From: Streptococcus salivarius
GTDB taxonomy: Bacteria; Bacillota; Bacilli; Lactobacillales; Streptococcaceae
DNA: 64,000 nt
Direction: 5' to 3'
Assembly (NCBI RefSeq): GCF_000785515.1
Contig: NZ_CP009913.1
Location: 1,928,001-1,992,000 of the forward strand
The translations under genes and the position numbers were made by a program. Shown in pieces: positions 55,160 to 64,000 of the stretch (positions are counted from its first letter, which is position 1; each line of letters starts with the position of its first letter). The notes below the pieces were generated by a model. The model was given only the letters and a program-made list of their open reading frames with translations, was not told where the DNA came from and made no database searches.

Positions 55160-55573
55160 TTATCCTTTAGGACGTTTAGCACCGTATTTAGAACGGCTTT
55201 GTTTACGATCAGCTACACCTGCAGTATCAAGTGCACCACGGACGATGTGGTAACGTACCCCTGGAAGGTCTTTTACACGTCCACCACGGATAAGAACAAC
55301 GCTGTGTTCTTGGAGGTTGTGTCCGATACCTGGGATGTAAGCAGTAACTTCGATAAGGTTGCTCAAACGTACACGAGCGAATTTACGAAGGGCTGAGTTA
55401 GGTTTCTTAGGTGTCATTGTTCCAACACGTGTTGCAACACCACGTTTTTGTGGTGAAGATACGTTAGTTTGAACTTTTTTGTGGCTGTTGTAACCAACGT
55501 TCAAAGCTGGTGATTTAGATTTTACAACTTTTGATTGACGTGGTTTACGAACCAATTGGTTAATTGTAGGCAT
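55160..55573 (-). CDS. rpsL: 30S ribosomal protein S12
   Basis: A 137-residue decoding-centre protein. The conserved loop [11 protein letters not shown] keeps the wild-type lysine associated with streptomycin sensitivity, and the second loop [13 protein letters not shown] is normal. First gene of the str operon. Confidence 0.98.
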   Translation of the reverse strand: MPTINQLVRKPRQSKVVKSKSPALNVGYNSHKKVQTNVSSPQKRGVATRVGTMTPKKPNSALRKFARVRLSNLIEVTAYIPGIGHNLQEHSVVLIRGGRVKDLPGVRYHIVRGALDTAGVADRKQSRSKYGAKRPKG

Positions 55574-55607
55574 CTACATTCTCCTGTGTTTTTTTTATTT
55601 TTGGTTG

Positions 55608-55741
55608 ATATGGCACTTGGTGACAGCCCATATCTGTGTGTACTTTTGCAACTTATGTCAGCACGTCTCTGTACACTTTTGAGAGACCAAAAGTAAAAAG
55701 TACCGTCTAATATAGTATCATTTTTTGATGATTATTGTCAA
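55608..55741 (-). promoter_or_regulatory. rpsL promoter and structured leader
   Basis: TTGACA (55736-55741), 18 bases, TACTAT (55712-55717). The leader of about 130 bases can form GTCTCT / AGAGAC (55665-55687) and ATATGG / CCATAT (55608-55633) hairpins, a possible site of autogenous control by S7 or S12. Confidence 0.6.
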
Positions 55742-55802
55742 GACTTTCTTGTTAAAAAGAAAAAATCATAATCGTTAAATTAGGAATACTATCGTAGATT
55801 AA

Positions 55803-56618
55803 TTATTTATCAAAAATATTACCGACTTCAACCTCTACCTTCTGTGCTTTTACATCGATGTCAGAAACAGTAAGTAATGATTTATATTCATGGATATCAC
55901 GATCGCCTTTAGCATTCTCTGCGAATACAGCTACACCTACTAACTCACTATCAAATTCTGAAAGCAAGCTAATCATACCCGTAATGGTACCGCCACCTTT
56001 AAGAAAATCATCGACAATAAGGACACGGCTATTAGGTTTCAAACTACGTTTTGAAAGGAACATCTTTTCAATACGATCACTTGAACCACTAACATAGTTT
56101 ACCGATACGGTTGAACCTTCTGTAATTTTCAAGTCACGACGAACAATAACAAATGGAATGTTCAAGACATCTGCTACTGCATTTGCTAAAGGAACTCCTT
56201 TAGTTGCAACAGTCATAACGGCATCAATTTTTTGTCCTTTAAAGGCACTGGCAATGATACGACCAACATTTTTTAAAATAGACGGTGTACTCAGTAAATC
56301 AGATAGGTAGAGATAACCACCTGGTAAGATACGATCACTCTCGGAAAGACGTTTACAAAGATCTTCAACCAGACTTCTTGCATCTTCATCAGAAATAGTC
56401 GGTGTAAACATAACCCCACCAGATGCACCAGTTACTGTTTCGATTTCTCCTATTTGACTTTCCTCAAAAGCTTTTTTAATGATAGCAACATCTTCTGAGA
56501 TTGAAGACTTTGCAGCTTCATAACGCTCTGCAAAGGTGTTGAGGCTTGTCAATTGATAAGGATTATTAATCAGGTAGTTTGAAATAACTACCATGCGCTC
56601 ACTTCGTTTTAATTTCAT
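55803..56618 (-). CDS. purR: Purine regulator PurR (PRT type)
   Basis: Regulator of purine genes with an N-terminal winged helix (about 1-75, KLKRSERMVVISNYLINNPYQL) and a phosphoribosyltransferase-fold domain that binds PRPP (motif VLIVDDFLKGGGT, about 200-212). In streptococci it activates rather than represses some pur operons. 271 residues, normal length. Two PurBox-like sequences lie upstream, indicating autoregulation. Confidence 0.96.
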   Translation of the reverse strand: MKLKRSERMVVISNYLINNPYQLTSLNTFAERYEAAKSSISEDVAIIKKAFEESQIGEIETVTGASGGVMFTPTISDEDARSLVEDLCKRLSESDRILPGGYLYLSDLLSTPSILKNVGRIIASAFKGQKIDAVMTVATKGVPLANAVADVLNIPFVIVRRDLKITEGSTVSVNYVSGSSDRIEKMFLSKRSLKPNSRVLIVDDFLKGGGTITGMISLLSEFDSELVGVAVFAENAKGDRDIHEYKSLLTVSDIDVKAQKVEVEVGNIFDK

Positions 56619-56649
56619 ATGTTACCTATATTTTCTGTACTTTTTAACT

Positions 56650-56702
56650 ATTATACCATAATACAGCAAAAAACGAACATTTTCATATGAAATGCTCGCT
56701 TA
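56650..56702 (-). promoter_or_regulatory. purR promoter with paired PurBoxes
   Basis: TATAAT at 56650-56655 on the minus strand. AAAAACGAACATT (56670-56682) and its inverted partner GAAATGCTCGCTT (56690-56702) are arranged as a near-palindrome, typical of PurR operators. Confidence 0.7.
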
Positions 56703-56711
56703 ATTTCGATT

Positions 56712-57653
56712 TTAATCAAATTTTGGCTTGTAAAAAGAACGATTATCCATAGCAAAGAGACGATTTGTCATTTCTCCTGGACCTACTAGGTTAAGGGCTG
56801 TCGTCATCATCATCATACTGGCATCAAGATTATCAATCATATGAATAATTTCTGCTTCCATAATACGGGGGCGCACTGGACTACCATACTCTAGTTGTCC
56901 ATGATGGCTGAGAATAACATGACGCAAAACAACGACATCCTCACGCGTATCGTCAATATTGAGCTCCATAAGCACCTTAGTGATTTCTTCATCAATCAAA
57001 GCAATATGACCAATCAAGTTTCCACGAACCGTATACTCAGTATTTTCAGGACCAGTAAGTTCAATAACCTTAGCTAAATCATGAAGCATAATTCCGGCAA
57101 AGAGTAGACTCTTATTGAGCTCTGGATAAATATCTCCAATGCTGTCCGCTAAGCGAACCATAGTAGCTGTATGATAGGCTAGTCCACTTTCAAAGGCATG
57201 ATGATTTGTTTTAGCAGCTGGAAAAGTGAAAAACTCCTTATTATACTTTCGATAAAGGGCACGAACAACACGCTGCCAAGTTGCTTCCTCAATCTTGAAA
57301 ATCATTTGCTCTAGGTATTCGCGTACTTCGGAAGGATTTACTGGTGGTTTCTCTTTGAAATCAGCTGGATCATTTGGCTCACCAAATGTAGGCAAACGTA
57401 AGGTAATTTGGTTTACCTGAGGAGTATTATTATAAACCTCTCGACGTCCCTCCATATGCACTACTTTACCTGCGGTAAATTCTTCGACATTATAAGGTTG
57501 AGCATCCCATAGGTTGCCTGAAATCTCTCCAGTATCATCCTGGAATGTAAAGGCAATGTAATCCTTTCCTGCTCTTGTCTTACGTACCTCTGCACGCTTA
57601 ATCAGATAAAAACCTTCAAAATACTCGTCTTTTTTCATTTGATTAATCTTCAT
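56712..57653 (-). CDS. yhaM: 3'-5' exoribonuclease YhaM
   Basis: OB-fold nucleic-acid-binding N-terminus (about 10-100) followed by an HD domain (about 150-290) with HHAFESGLAYHT and MLHDLAKV and LSHHGQ metal motifs. In relatives (Cbf1 / YhaM) it degrades RNA from the 3' end. 313 residues. The ATG lies inside the end of rmuC with GAGGACAAGC before it. Confidence 0.93.
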   Translation of the reverse strand: MKINQMKKDEYFEGFYLIKRAEVRKTRAGKDYIAFTFQDDTGEISGNLWDAQPYNVEEFTAGKVVHMEGRREVYNNTPQVNQITLRLPTFGEPNDPADFKEKPPVNPSEVREYLEQMIFKIEEATWQRVVRALYRKYNKEFFTFPAAKTNHHAFESGLAYHTATMVRLADSIGDIYPELNKSLLFAGIMLHDLAKVIELTGPENTEYTVRGNLIGHIALIDEEITKVLMELNIDDTREDVVVLRHVILSHHGQLEYGSPVRPRIMEAEIIHMIDNLDASMMMMTTALNLVGPGEMTNRLFAMDNRSFYKPKFD

Positions 57654-58917
57654 GCTTGTCCTCGTTTTCTAATCGTGGTAAATCCAACAAACTTTGTGTC
57701 GCACTGTCTTGATAGGTTTCAATTGTATCAAGAGCTCTAACAATTGCCCTACTCCTTGTGTTGAGAAGACTATCGACGGTTTTACTTGCTGTATTCAATT
57801 GTTTCTGAGCTTTAGCTAACATATCTCCAAACCTGCTAAATTCTAGTTTGACGTTACCTAAAATCTTACTAATATCATCCGCATTCTTTTGAATATTCAA
57901 AGTTCTAAATCCTACAGACAATGAATTCAAGAGTGCTGATAAGGTTGACGGCCCTGCGATAACAATATTCTCTTCGCGACGAAGGGCGTCAAAGAAGGCT
58001 GGTTGGCGTACTACCTCAGCATAAAGTCCTTCCGTCGGCAAAAATAATATACCAAAATTTGTGGTTTCAGGTGGGTTAAGATACTTCTTGTTAATATCCT
58101 TTGCAAATCGCTTAATACTAGTCAAAAGTGACTTACGGTGATTCTCAATCTCCTCTTTATTACCAGACTCATAAGCATCTTCCAGACGATAGTAATCTTC
58201 CAAAGGAAACTTAGAATCAATGGGAAGGTAGATATATTCATCTTTATGGTTTCCTGGCATTTTGATTGCATATTCAACTCGTTCACTTGAACCTGATACC
58301 GTAGGAAATTCTCGCTCGTACTGATTAACAGTCAATATGTCTTCAATAATTTGCCCTAATTGAAGCTCTCCCAAAATACCTCGTGTTTTTGTATTTGAAA
58401 GGACCTTGTTAAGACTTCCAACATCCTTGGCTACATTTTTCATTTCCCCCAAGCCCTGGTTAACCGACTCTAATTGTCTTGAAACCGTCTCAAAAGAGGC
58501 TTGTAAACGTGTTTGTAAGGTTTGCTCAAGTTTCTCTTCAACTGTCTGACGCATTTGTTCCAAACGTTTCTCATTGGAATCCTGCATATCTTTAACAGCT
58601 TTGGTTAAGCTTTGGTTTATTTGCTCAAGGCGTTGGTCGGAACGGTCTCGATTATCAGACAAATTTTGATGTAAAACCTCTCGGATATCTGTCAACTGTT
58701 GATATAGTTCCATCTGCAATTGGTTCAATTGCTTTGTCGTTTCCAGTTGATTTGTCTTAGCAAAAGATTCCAATTGAAACGAAACTTGATCTGAAAGATT
58801 ATCTGCATTTTCTTCCAAACTCTTATTAATCTGTTCTTTTAACTCCATATTCTTCAAGAAAAGAGCAATAAGAATCCCCAAGCTTAATAAAGTTAAAAGT
58901 GTAAGTAGATAGATCAT
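57643..58917 (-). CDS. rmuC: DNA recombination protein RmuC
   Basis: A 424-residue protein with one N-terminal membrane anchor (about 2-22), a long coiled coil (25-170) and the conserved RmuC nuclease-like domain (about 180-400, GNHKDEYIYLPIDSKFPLEDYYRL). ATG at 58917 has GGAGT before it. Role in E. coli is limiting inversions at short repeats. It starts 2 bases after thiN. Confidence 0.92.
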   Translation of the reverse strand: MIYLLTLLTLLSLGILIALFLKNMELKEQINKSLEENADNLSDQVSFQLESFAKTNQLETTKQLNQLQMELYQQLTDIREVLHQNLSDNRDRSDQRLEQINQSLTKAVKDMQDSNEKRLEQMRQTVEEKLEQTLQTRLQASFETVSRQLESVNQGLGEMKNVAKDVGSLNKVLSNTKTRGILGELQLGQIIEDILTVNQYEREFPTVSGSSERVEYAIKMPGNHKDEYIYLPIDSKFPLEDYYRLEDAYESGNKEEIENHRKSLLTSIKRFAKDINKKYLNPPETTNFGILFLPTEGLYAEVVRQPAFFDALRREENIVIAGPSTLSALLNSLSVGFRTLNIQKNADDISKILGNVKLEFSRFGDMLAKAQKQLNTASKTVDSLLNTRSRAIVRALDTIETYQDSATQSLLDLPRLENEDKHED

Positions 58918-58918
58918 A

Positions 58919-59551
58919 CTAACTCCTATCTTTAGTCTGGATGACAATCACATATCCATTTGGCACAAGCACTTGAATCGGACCATCAACGAATTCATTG
59001 CTAGAATAGATTTTCTTCTGGAAATAATTCATACTAGTTAATTCGTATTTTGCTCCCAAAATCGTCAGTTCTCCATCTCCTTCATGTAAAAAAGAAACAT
59101 ATGTCATTCCGGGTTCTGGTAAAACTTTATGACTTCCTTCTGGATAATAAGTAATCTTATTTTGCTTATCTCGCAAACAGATACGCCTCATAAAAGGAGC
59201 TAATTCAGGATCGCTGACCAAAAATATATTTGATAACATATGATCAATTCTGCCACCAAAAGCACCAAAAATAGTTACTTCCGCCTCAGGATATAGCTGA
59301 AATATAATTTTTAGGGCTAACTCTGTATCCGTATCATCCTTTTCAGCTGGAGCAATCATACAATCTTTGGCAGCTGATTGAATCATCTCTAACTCTGACC
59401 GAGATACTGAATCAAAGTCTCCGACAGCCAAATCAAGAGGTAAACCTAACTCCAACAAACGTAAGCACGCACGATCCACCCCAACAAAATAATCAAAATC
59501 GGTAGCGAACCACTCTAGCTCACCACCGACAAATAAAGCTATTTTAGGCAT
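58919..59551 (-). CDS. thiN: Thiamine pyrophosphokinase
   Basis: Converts thiamine to thiamine diphosphate. A 210-residue protein with the TPK motifs VGVDRACLRLLELG, AVGDFDSVS and EKDDTDTELAL, then FGAFGGRIDHMLSN. The ATG overlaps the rpe stop (8-base overlap). Operon rsgA-rpe-thiN-rmuC-yhaM. Confidence 0.95.
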   Translation of the reverse strand: MPKIALFVGGELEWFATDFDYFVGVDRACLRLLELGLPLDLAVGDFDSVSRSELEMIQSAAKDCMIAPAEKDDTDTELALKIIFQLYPEAEVTIFGAFGGRIDHMLSNIFLVSDPELAPFMRRICLRDKQNKITYYPEGSHKVLPEPGMTYVSFLHEGDGELTILGAKYELTSMNYFQKKIYSSNEFVDGPIQVLVPNGYVIVIQTKDRS

Positions 59552-60203
59552 CGATAGCATCACGAAGCGTTTGAACTTGCGCTGTCAAATCAGGATTTTT
59601 GAAGAGGTAAGAGCCCGCTACAAAAACATTAGCCCCCGCCTTGGCACATGCTGCAATAGTGTTGTTATCTACACCACCATCAACTTCAATATCGAATGAA
59701 TAGCCACCTTTTTCACGAAGCTCCACAACACGCTCTACTTTAGACATCATTTCTGGAATGAACGCCTGACCACCAAAACCTGGATTTACAGTCATGATAA
59801 GTACTTGATCCACTAAATCAAGTACAGGAATAAGTGCCTCAACTGGGGTTCCAGGATTAATCACAACACCTGCTTTCATACCAGCAGCTTTGATTTTCTG
59901 GAGGGCACCATGGATATGCTTAGTGGCTTCAACATGAATGGTCATGATATCTGCACCAGCTTGTGCATAGGCATCCACATAACGCTCAGGATCAACAACC
60001 ATAAGGTGACAATCAAAAACTAACTTGCTATGTTTACGCATGCTAGCAACCACATCTGCTCCCCAACTGATATTAGGAACAAATTGACCATCCATAATAT
60101 CAATGTGAACATACTCCGCACCTGATGCATCAATACGAGCTAGTTCTGAAGCAAAATTAGCGTAATCAGCAGCTAGGATAGAAGGAGCAATTTTATATGA
60201 CAT
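59544..60203 (-). CDS. rpe: Ribulose-phosphate 3-epimerase
   Basis: TIM-barrel zinc enzyme of the pentose phosphate pathway. The 219 residues carry HIDIMDGQFVPN, FDCHLMV and IEVDGGV. Follows rsgA by 7 bases. Confidence 0.97.
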   Translation of the reverse strand: MSYKIAPSILAADYANFASELARIDASGAEYVHIDIMDGQFVPNISWGADVVASMRKHSKLVFDCHLMVVDPERYVDAYAQAGADIMTIHVEATKHIHGALQKIKAAGMKAGVVINPGTPVEALIPVLDLVDQVLIMTVNPGFGGQAFIPEMMSKVERVVELREKGGYSFDIEVDGGVDNNTIAACAKAGANVFVAGSYLFKNPDLTAQVQTLRDAIDA

Positions 60204-60210
60204 GAGAGAC

Positions 60211-61083
60211 CTACTTTCTTTTTACAGTTTTTTTATATGTTTCACGACGATTTTCAATTTCACTTAAAAATTGAAGGTAATTATCATAACGGACTTGCCA
60301 GATCTGGCCATTTTCAACCTCATCCTTAACAGCACAAGAAGGCTCATGGGTATGAGTACAAGAACGGAATTTACAGCCATGACTAGCTTGACGGATTTCC
60401 GGAAAAGCTTCACTCAAGTCCTCTGCATTATCCACTTCATAATCTAGCGAAGAGAATCCTGGTGTATCAGCAATCTTCCCACCATGAACGTCATAAAGAC
60501 TTACAGCCCTTGTAGTATGACGTCCACGACCTAGACTGTCTGAAATCTCACCTGTTTCTATATGTAACTGTGGGGCAATACGGTTCAACAAGGTTGATTT
60601 TCCAACACCTGTCTGTCCCATAAAGACTGTTATTTTATCAGTCAAGAGCGGCAATAGTTCTTCCAAACTGAAGATAAAATCAAAACCAATTTTTTGATAC
60701 TGTTTTTGAATAGCTTTCATTTCTGAATCATCTTCAACCAAGTCCATCTTAGAAATATAGATTACAGGCTTTATATTTTTATGCTCTAGTAAAACCAAAA
60801 AACGGTCCAAAAGATTACTGTTAAAATCCGGTTCCTTGGCAGACATAATAACCACAGCCTGATTTATATTGACAATGGGTGGACGCACTAAACTATTGAT
60901 TCGTTGACCAATTTTAAGGATATAACCTTCTGAATTTTCCTCTGCTGAAAATTCAACAAAATCTCCAACATAAGGTGTTTGTCCTTTTTTTCTAAAATTT
61001 CCTCGTGCACGCGTCTGGTATACAACACCATCATGCTCTACATAATAGAAACCTGCCAGTGCTTTGATAATTCTTCCTTGCAA
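60211..61083 (-). CDS. rsgA: Ribosome small subunit GTPase RsgA
   Basis: Circularly permuted GTPase for late 30S maturation. OB fold (1-65), G4 ISKMDLV, G1 [13 protein letters not shown]3 DTPGFS in the permuted order, and a zinc-binding end [16 protein letters not shown]. 290 residues, intact. First gene of the rpe-thiN-rmuC-yhaM group. Confidence 0.97.
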   Translation of the reverse strand: MQGRIIKALAGFYYVEHDGVVYQTRARGNFRKKGQTPYVGDFVEFSAEENSEGYILKIGQRINSLVRPPIVNINQAVVIMSAKEPDFNSNLLDRFLVLLEHKNIKPVIYISKMDLVEDDSEMKAIQKQYQKIGFDFIFSLEELLPLLTDKITVFMGQTGVGKSTLLNRIAPQLHIETGEISDSLGRGRHTTRAVSLYDVHGGKIADTPGFSSLDYEVDNAEDLSEAFPEIRQASHGCKFRSCTHTHEPSCAVKDEVENGQIWQVRYDNYLQFLSEIENRRETYKKTVKRK

Positions 61084-61178
61084 GTGAACTCCTCATTCGT
61101 TTAATAGCCCTATTATATCACAAATTAGAAAGCTTTTCTGGAACAAAAAAACGGATCTTCCATTTCCCATGGGCCTCC

Positions 61179-61206
61179 TTGCATTTTCAATAGATTGCAG
61201 TATAAT
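61179..61206 (+). promoter_or_regulatory. tRNA-Leu promoter
   Basis: TTGCAT (61179-61184), 16 bases, TATAAT (61201-61206), 13 bases before the tRNA. Confidence 0.8.
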
Positions 61207-61219
61207 AGGCATATCATCT

Positions 61220-61302
61220 GCGGAGGTGGTGGAATGGCAGACACGCATGCTTCAGGCGCATGTGCTTTTTCAAGCGTGAGGGTTCAAATCCCTCTCTCCG
61301 CA
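61220..61302 (+). tRNA. tRNA-Leu (CAG)
   Basis: Cloverleaf with acceptor GCGGAGG / TCTCCGC, D arm, anticodon stem CATGC / GCATG with loop TTCAGGC (anticodon CAG, codon CUG), a long variable arm typical of leucine tRNAs, and T arm GAGGG-TTCAAAT-CCCTC. CCA is not encoded. Single tRNA gene with its own promoter and terminator. Confidence 0.95.
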
Positions 61303-61307
61303 TAGCT

Positions 61308-61338
61308 AAAAATCCCACTGAATCTCAGTGGGATTTTT
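61308..61338. terminator. Bidirectional terminator of tRNA-Leu and ksgA
   Basis: AAAAATCCCACTGA / TCAGTGGGATTTTT stem with A and T tracts on either side. It ends the tRNA on the plus strand and rsmA on the minus strand. Confidence 0.92.
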
Positions 61339-61341
61339 GAA

Positions 61342-62214
61342 TTATAGGCCTGCTTCTCTCAAAGCATCTGATAAGTGTGCAAAATCAGAAATAGATAAAG
61401 CCTCTCCACGAATAGAAGGTTTTATATCTGCAATTTCCAAAGCCTGCTCAAGTTTGGCTTTCACTTCCTCAGATTTACCAAAATGATTTGTTAAATTATT
61501 CCACAATGTCTTACGACGATGGACAAAGCTAGCCTTAGCCACTCGGAAAAGGAAATCCTCATCTTTAACTTCAACCAACGGTTGTTCACGACGCGTCATC
61601 TTCAAAATAGCTGAGTCAACATTAGGGGCTGGTACAAAGACTGTACGAGGGACAATGAATGCCACTTTAGCGATCATATAATACTGAACAGCAATTGATA
61701 GAGAACCATAAGCCTTACTATTAGGCTCTGCAGAAATACGGTCAGCGACTTCTTTTTGCATCATAACGACAAATTCTGCAAAAGGAATCTTACTCTCAAT
61801 CAAATGCATCAAGATTGGCGTCGTAATATAATATGGCAAATTGGCTACGACCTTAATTGGTAGTTCTGGATTTTTAAATTCTTTTACTCGTGTCTGTAAA
61901 TCCGCCTTGAGAACATCTTCATTAATCACGTTAACATTATCATGATCACGTAATGTATCCTCCAAAATCGGAACCAATCGATCATCAATTTCAAAAGCCA
62001 TAACTTCCGCAGCATTTTCAGCCAAGAATTCTGTTAATGCTCCAATACCAGGTCCAATTTCAATTACATTGACATTTTTATCAATCTCTGCCGTATCAAC
62101 AATTTTTTGTAAAATATTTGTATCTGTTAAGAAGTTCTGTCCGAAAGACTTCTTAAAGGTAAAGCCATGGCGTTCAAGGACAGCCTTGGTCACGCTATAA
62201 TCTGCAATTCTCAT
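61342..62214 (-). CDS. rsmA: 16S rRNA dimethyladenosine transferase
   Basis: Methylates A1518 and A1519 (E. coli numbering) of 16S rRNA. 290 residues with [11 protein letters not shown]-binding [10 protein letters not shown] and the catalytic [10 protein letters not shown]. Also called KsgA. It stands downstream of rnmV; the 120-base gap has no clear terminator. Confidence 0.97.
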   Translation of the reverse strand: MRIADYSVTKAVLERHGFTFKKSFGQNFLTDTNILQKIVDTAEIDKNVNVIEIGPGIGALTEFLAENAAEVMAFEIDDRLVPILEDTLRDHDNVNVINEDVLKADLQTRVKEFKNPELPIKVVANLPYYITTPILMHLIESKIPFAEFVVMMQKEVADRISAEPNSKAYGSLSIAVQYYMIAKVAFIVPRTVFVPAPNVDSAILKMTRREQPLVEVKDEDFLFRVAKASFVHRRKTLWNNLTNHFGKSEEVKAKLEQALEIADIKPSIRGEALSISDFAHLSDALREAGL

Positions 62215-62340
62215 TTATTCTCTTTTCTTATTAATTTCACGATTTTTATATTTGGACAAAAAATAGGTCCAAATTCTTAATTATCCCAACCTCTATAATA
62301 AGCTACTTAATAGCGATTTGATTTTAAGATTACTGGTAGT

Positions 62341-62901
62341 CTAATAATTTGACATAGCCTCTTCCAGCTCCTCTAGAGTGATTCCAAACAATTCCAAACG
62401 TTTTAGAAGCTGCTTTCCATTGCAATAACCAATACGAAGCGCCTCGCCCAAATATTCTCGACGCTTTCGACTATCTGCTCCCATTAGTAGTCCTAACTTC
62501 ATAAGATTTGATTTACTAATATCAAACTGATTATCATCATCGTAACTACCTAGAACTCCAGATAAGGCCTTTTGAAGATCCTCAAAACTCGCATGCTCAA
62601 CACCCAATGAACGACCTTTAGTCTTAGATTTTGGTGTTGCTTCCCCACGGTTTAAAAAAGCATGCTTTGCTGTCGGAACAGCTTCCATGATGATTTTACG
62701 GATACGTTCACCATTATAGTCTGGATCAGTAAAAACAATCACCCCGCGTAAATCATTAAGCTTATTGATACGCTCTAAGTCGTCTTCATTGATAGCAGAG
62801 CCTCTAGTCTCATAGGTATCCACCTCATAAAAGCGTCTCAAATTTGCAGTATCATCCTTACCTTCTACCACGATGACTTCTTGAATTTTTATTTTATTCA
62901 T
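62341..62901 (-). CDS. rnmV: Ribonuclease M5
   Basis: Toprim nuclease that matures 5S rRNA. 186 residues; Toprim motifs EVIVVEGKDDTANLRRF and IVFTDPDYNGERIRK. ATG at 62901 lies within the tatD end (8-base overlap). Confidence 0.96.
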   Translation of the reverse strand: MNKIKIQEVIVVEGKDDTANLRRFYEVDTYETRGSAINEDDLERINKLNDLRGVIVFTDPDYNGERIRKIIMEAVPTAKHAFLNRGEATPKSKTKGRSLGVEHASFEDLQKALSGVLGSYDDDNQFDISKSNLMKLGLLMGADSRKRREYLGEALRIGYCNGKQLLKRLELFGITLEELEEAMSNY

Positions 62902-63670
62902 CCAGCCCAAAAATCCTCATCGCATTATTATAAGTAGCCCTAGCAACCTCTTCACTTGTTAAACCACGAAGCTCAGCAATCTTGTCTACTACGTAACGTG
63001 TATAGCCTGTACGATTCTCTCGACCACGTTTGGGAACGGGTGCCAAATACGGTGCATCCGTTTCAACCAGAATCTTATCTAAAGGTAACTTCTGAGCAGC
63101 TTCTTGGACATCCAAAGCTTTCCTAAAAGTTACAACACCTGAAAATGAAATCATCATTCCAAGATCAACAAATTTTTGAGCCATCTCTAGGGATCCTGAG
63201 TAGGAGTGCATAATCCCCCCACGAGGACCAACACCAACTTCTTTAATAACAGCGTAAGTATCCTCGAGTGCATCACGTGTATGGACAACAAAAGGTAGAT
63301 TGTGTTTCTTTGACAAAGCTATTTGACGCTTAAAGACATCAATCTGAATCTCTTTAGGATCTTCCATCCAATAATAATCCAAACCGATTTCTCCAAGTGC
63401 CACTACTTTGGGATTATCCAATTGTGATACAATCATATCCTCAATTTCCTGAGAATAGGACCCTGCTTCCGTAGGATGCCATCCAATCGTACTATATAGT
63501 TGATCATACTTCTCTGATAGTGCTAAAGATTTATCAATTGTTGGCTTATCAAAACCAACAATATTCATTTTAATAACACCTAGTTCAGCTGCAAAATCTA
63601 TTTCTTCTTGTTCTTTTCCTGCAAAATTATCCACATTAAGGTGGGTATGCGTATCAAAAATTTCAATCAT
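62894..63670 (-). CDS. tatD: TatD family metal-dependent hydrolase
   Basis: A 258-residue TIM-barrel hydrolase with DTHTHLN, GEIGLDYYW, HTRDA and ETDAPYLAP metal motifs. Related to 3'-5' exonucleases of DNA and RNA. ATG at 63670 lies 6 bases after TATAAT (63677-63682), so the mRNA is probably leaderless; a longer frame to 63700 crosses the promoter. Operon with rnmV. Confidence 0.94.
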   Translation of the reverse strand: MIEIFDTHTHLNVDNFAGKEQEEIDFAAELGVIKMNIVGFDKPTIDKSLALSEKYDQLYSTIGWHPTEAGSYSQEIEDMIVSQLDNPKVVALGEIGLDYYWMEDPKEIQIDVFKRQIALSKKHNLPFVVHTRDALEDTYAVIKEVGVGPRGGIMHSYSGSLEMAQKFVDLGMMISFSGVVTFRKALDVQEAAQKLPLDKILVETDAPYLAPVPKRGRENRTGYTRYVVDKIAELRGLTSEEVARATYNNAMRIFGLDE

Positions 63671-63684
63671 AGGTCTATTATAAC

Positions 63685-63710
63685 AAAAACGAGCGAGCAT
63701 AGCTCACTCA
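63685..63710 (-). terminator. Terminator of the CoA-binding gene
   Basis: GAGTGAGC / GCTCGCTC stem, 3-base loop and T5 on the minus strand. Its T tract abuts the extended -10 of tatD. Confidence 0.82.
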
Positions 63711-63723
63711 CCTTTTCATTTTA

Positions 63724-64000
63724 TTAAACAAAGAGTCGCATATATTCTATCTTTGTACAACGATTCATTACAATATCCTGTCTATTCGCTTGACGAAGAA
63801 TAGTCTCAGCCTCCTCATTCTCAAGACCAATTTGACTCCAAAAAACTTTTGCATCTGTCTCAAGAAAATCATAAGCAACATCTGGTAAAAACTCACTTCG
63901 TCTAAATACATCAACAATATCAATCGAAAATGGGATATCTTTAAGATAAGCATAAACATGCTCTCCAAGAAGCTCCTGGCCTTCTAGTTTGGGATTTACT
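63724..64000 (-). CDS. CoA-binding domain protein (YccU-like), 5' end outside window
   Basis: The last 91 residues are visible, beginning VNPKLEGQELLGEHVYAYLKD, continuing SIDIVDVFRRSEF, then LRQANRQDIVMNRC and ending EYMRLFV. This matches the Rossmann-like CoA-binding domain family YccU/COG1832. The whole protein is usually about 140-150 residues, so the N-terminal third is missing. Exact function is unknown. It lies upstream of tatD on the same strand and is followed by a terminator. Confidence 0.82.
   Translation of the reverse strand, partial: VNPKLEGQELLGEHVYAYLKDIPFSIDIVDVFRRSEFLPDVAYDFLETDAKVFWSQIGLENEEAETILRQANRQDIVMNRCTKIEYMRLFV

Overview
The window looks like a chromosomal segment of a low-GC Streptococcus, most likely the salivarius group (S. 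salivarius, S. vestibularis or S. thermophilus). The evidence is the streptococcal gene order (secA beside a DAHP synthase gene; scrK/scrA/scrB/scrR; efp-asp23-nusB; rpsF-ssb-rpsR; rpoY-rnjA; glnR-glnA; rpsL-rpsG-fusA-gapA-pgk) and promoters, GlnR, PurR and CcpA sites of streptococcal type. The species assignment is inference.

Layout. 1-10.5 kb: end of a DAHP synthase gene, secA, manA and the sucrose regulon (PTS permease, fructokinase, sucrose-6-P hydrolase, LacI repressor). 10.5-13.6 kb: nusB, asp23-like, efp, comEB, pepP. 13.7-17.3 kb: a bacteriocin-like accessory locus with an ABC exporter pair, a thioredoxin-fold accessory protein, a 16-residue hydrophobic micropeptide, a double-glycine-leader peptide and small membrane proteins. 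17.4-24.6 kb: uvrA, corA, two envelope proteins and the S6-SSB-S18 operon. 24.6-28.2 kb: an unknown 317-residue protein, an array of micro-ORFs, mutY and a 41-residue membrane peptide. 28.2-29.3 kb: a foreign-looking pair of genes and a structured non-coding stretch. 29.4-40.1 kb: polA, mutS2, cvpA-zapA, rnhC, lepB, recD2. 40.1-45.5 kb: azlCD, the t6A genes tsaB/rimI/tsaD, rpoY-rnjA. 45.5-55.8 kb: a LysM-CHAP protein, glnRA, pgk, gapA, fusA, rpsG, rpsL. 55.8-64 kb: purR, yhaM, rmuC, thiN, rpe, rsgA, tRNA-Leu, ksgA, rnmV, tatD and a partial CoA-binding protein.

Main discovery candidate. Positions 25735-26640 (minus strand) hold eight consecutive micro-ORFs of 10 to 19 codons, each with its own Shine-Dalgarno sequence. 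All contain the peptide core RYKNGD preceded by a hydrophobic residue and a small residue. Every one of the six core codons varies synonymously between copies while the amino acids never change, so selection appears to act on the peptides. The array has a consensus promoter with a CcpA site between -35 and -10, ends at an intrinsic terminator, and contains five copies of a spacer that folds into a hairpin. I do not recognise this system.

Second candidate. Three promoters at about 16.4, 17.0 and 28.1 kb share a GTGACA-N4-TGTCAC palindrome placed exactly 21 bp before TATAAT. They precede a 16-residue hydrophobic peptide with the thioredoxin-like protein, the double-glycine peptide, and the 41-residue membrane peptide. 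The core resembles the ComR/ScuR/SarF-type boxes that couple competence and bacteriocins in the salivarius group, so these peptides may form one quorum-sensing regulon.
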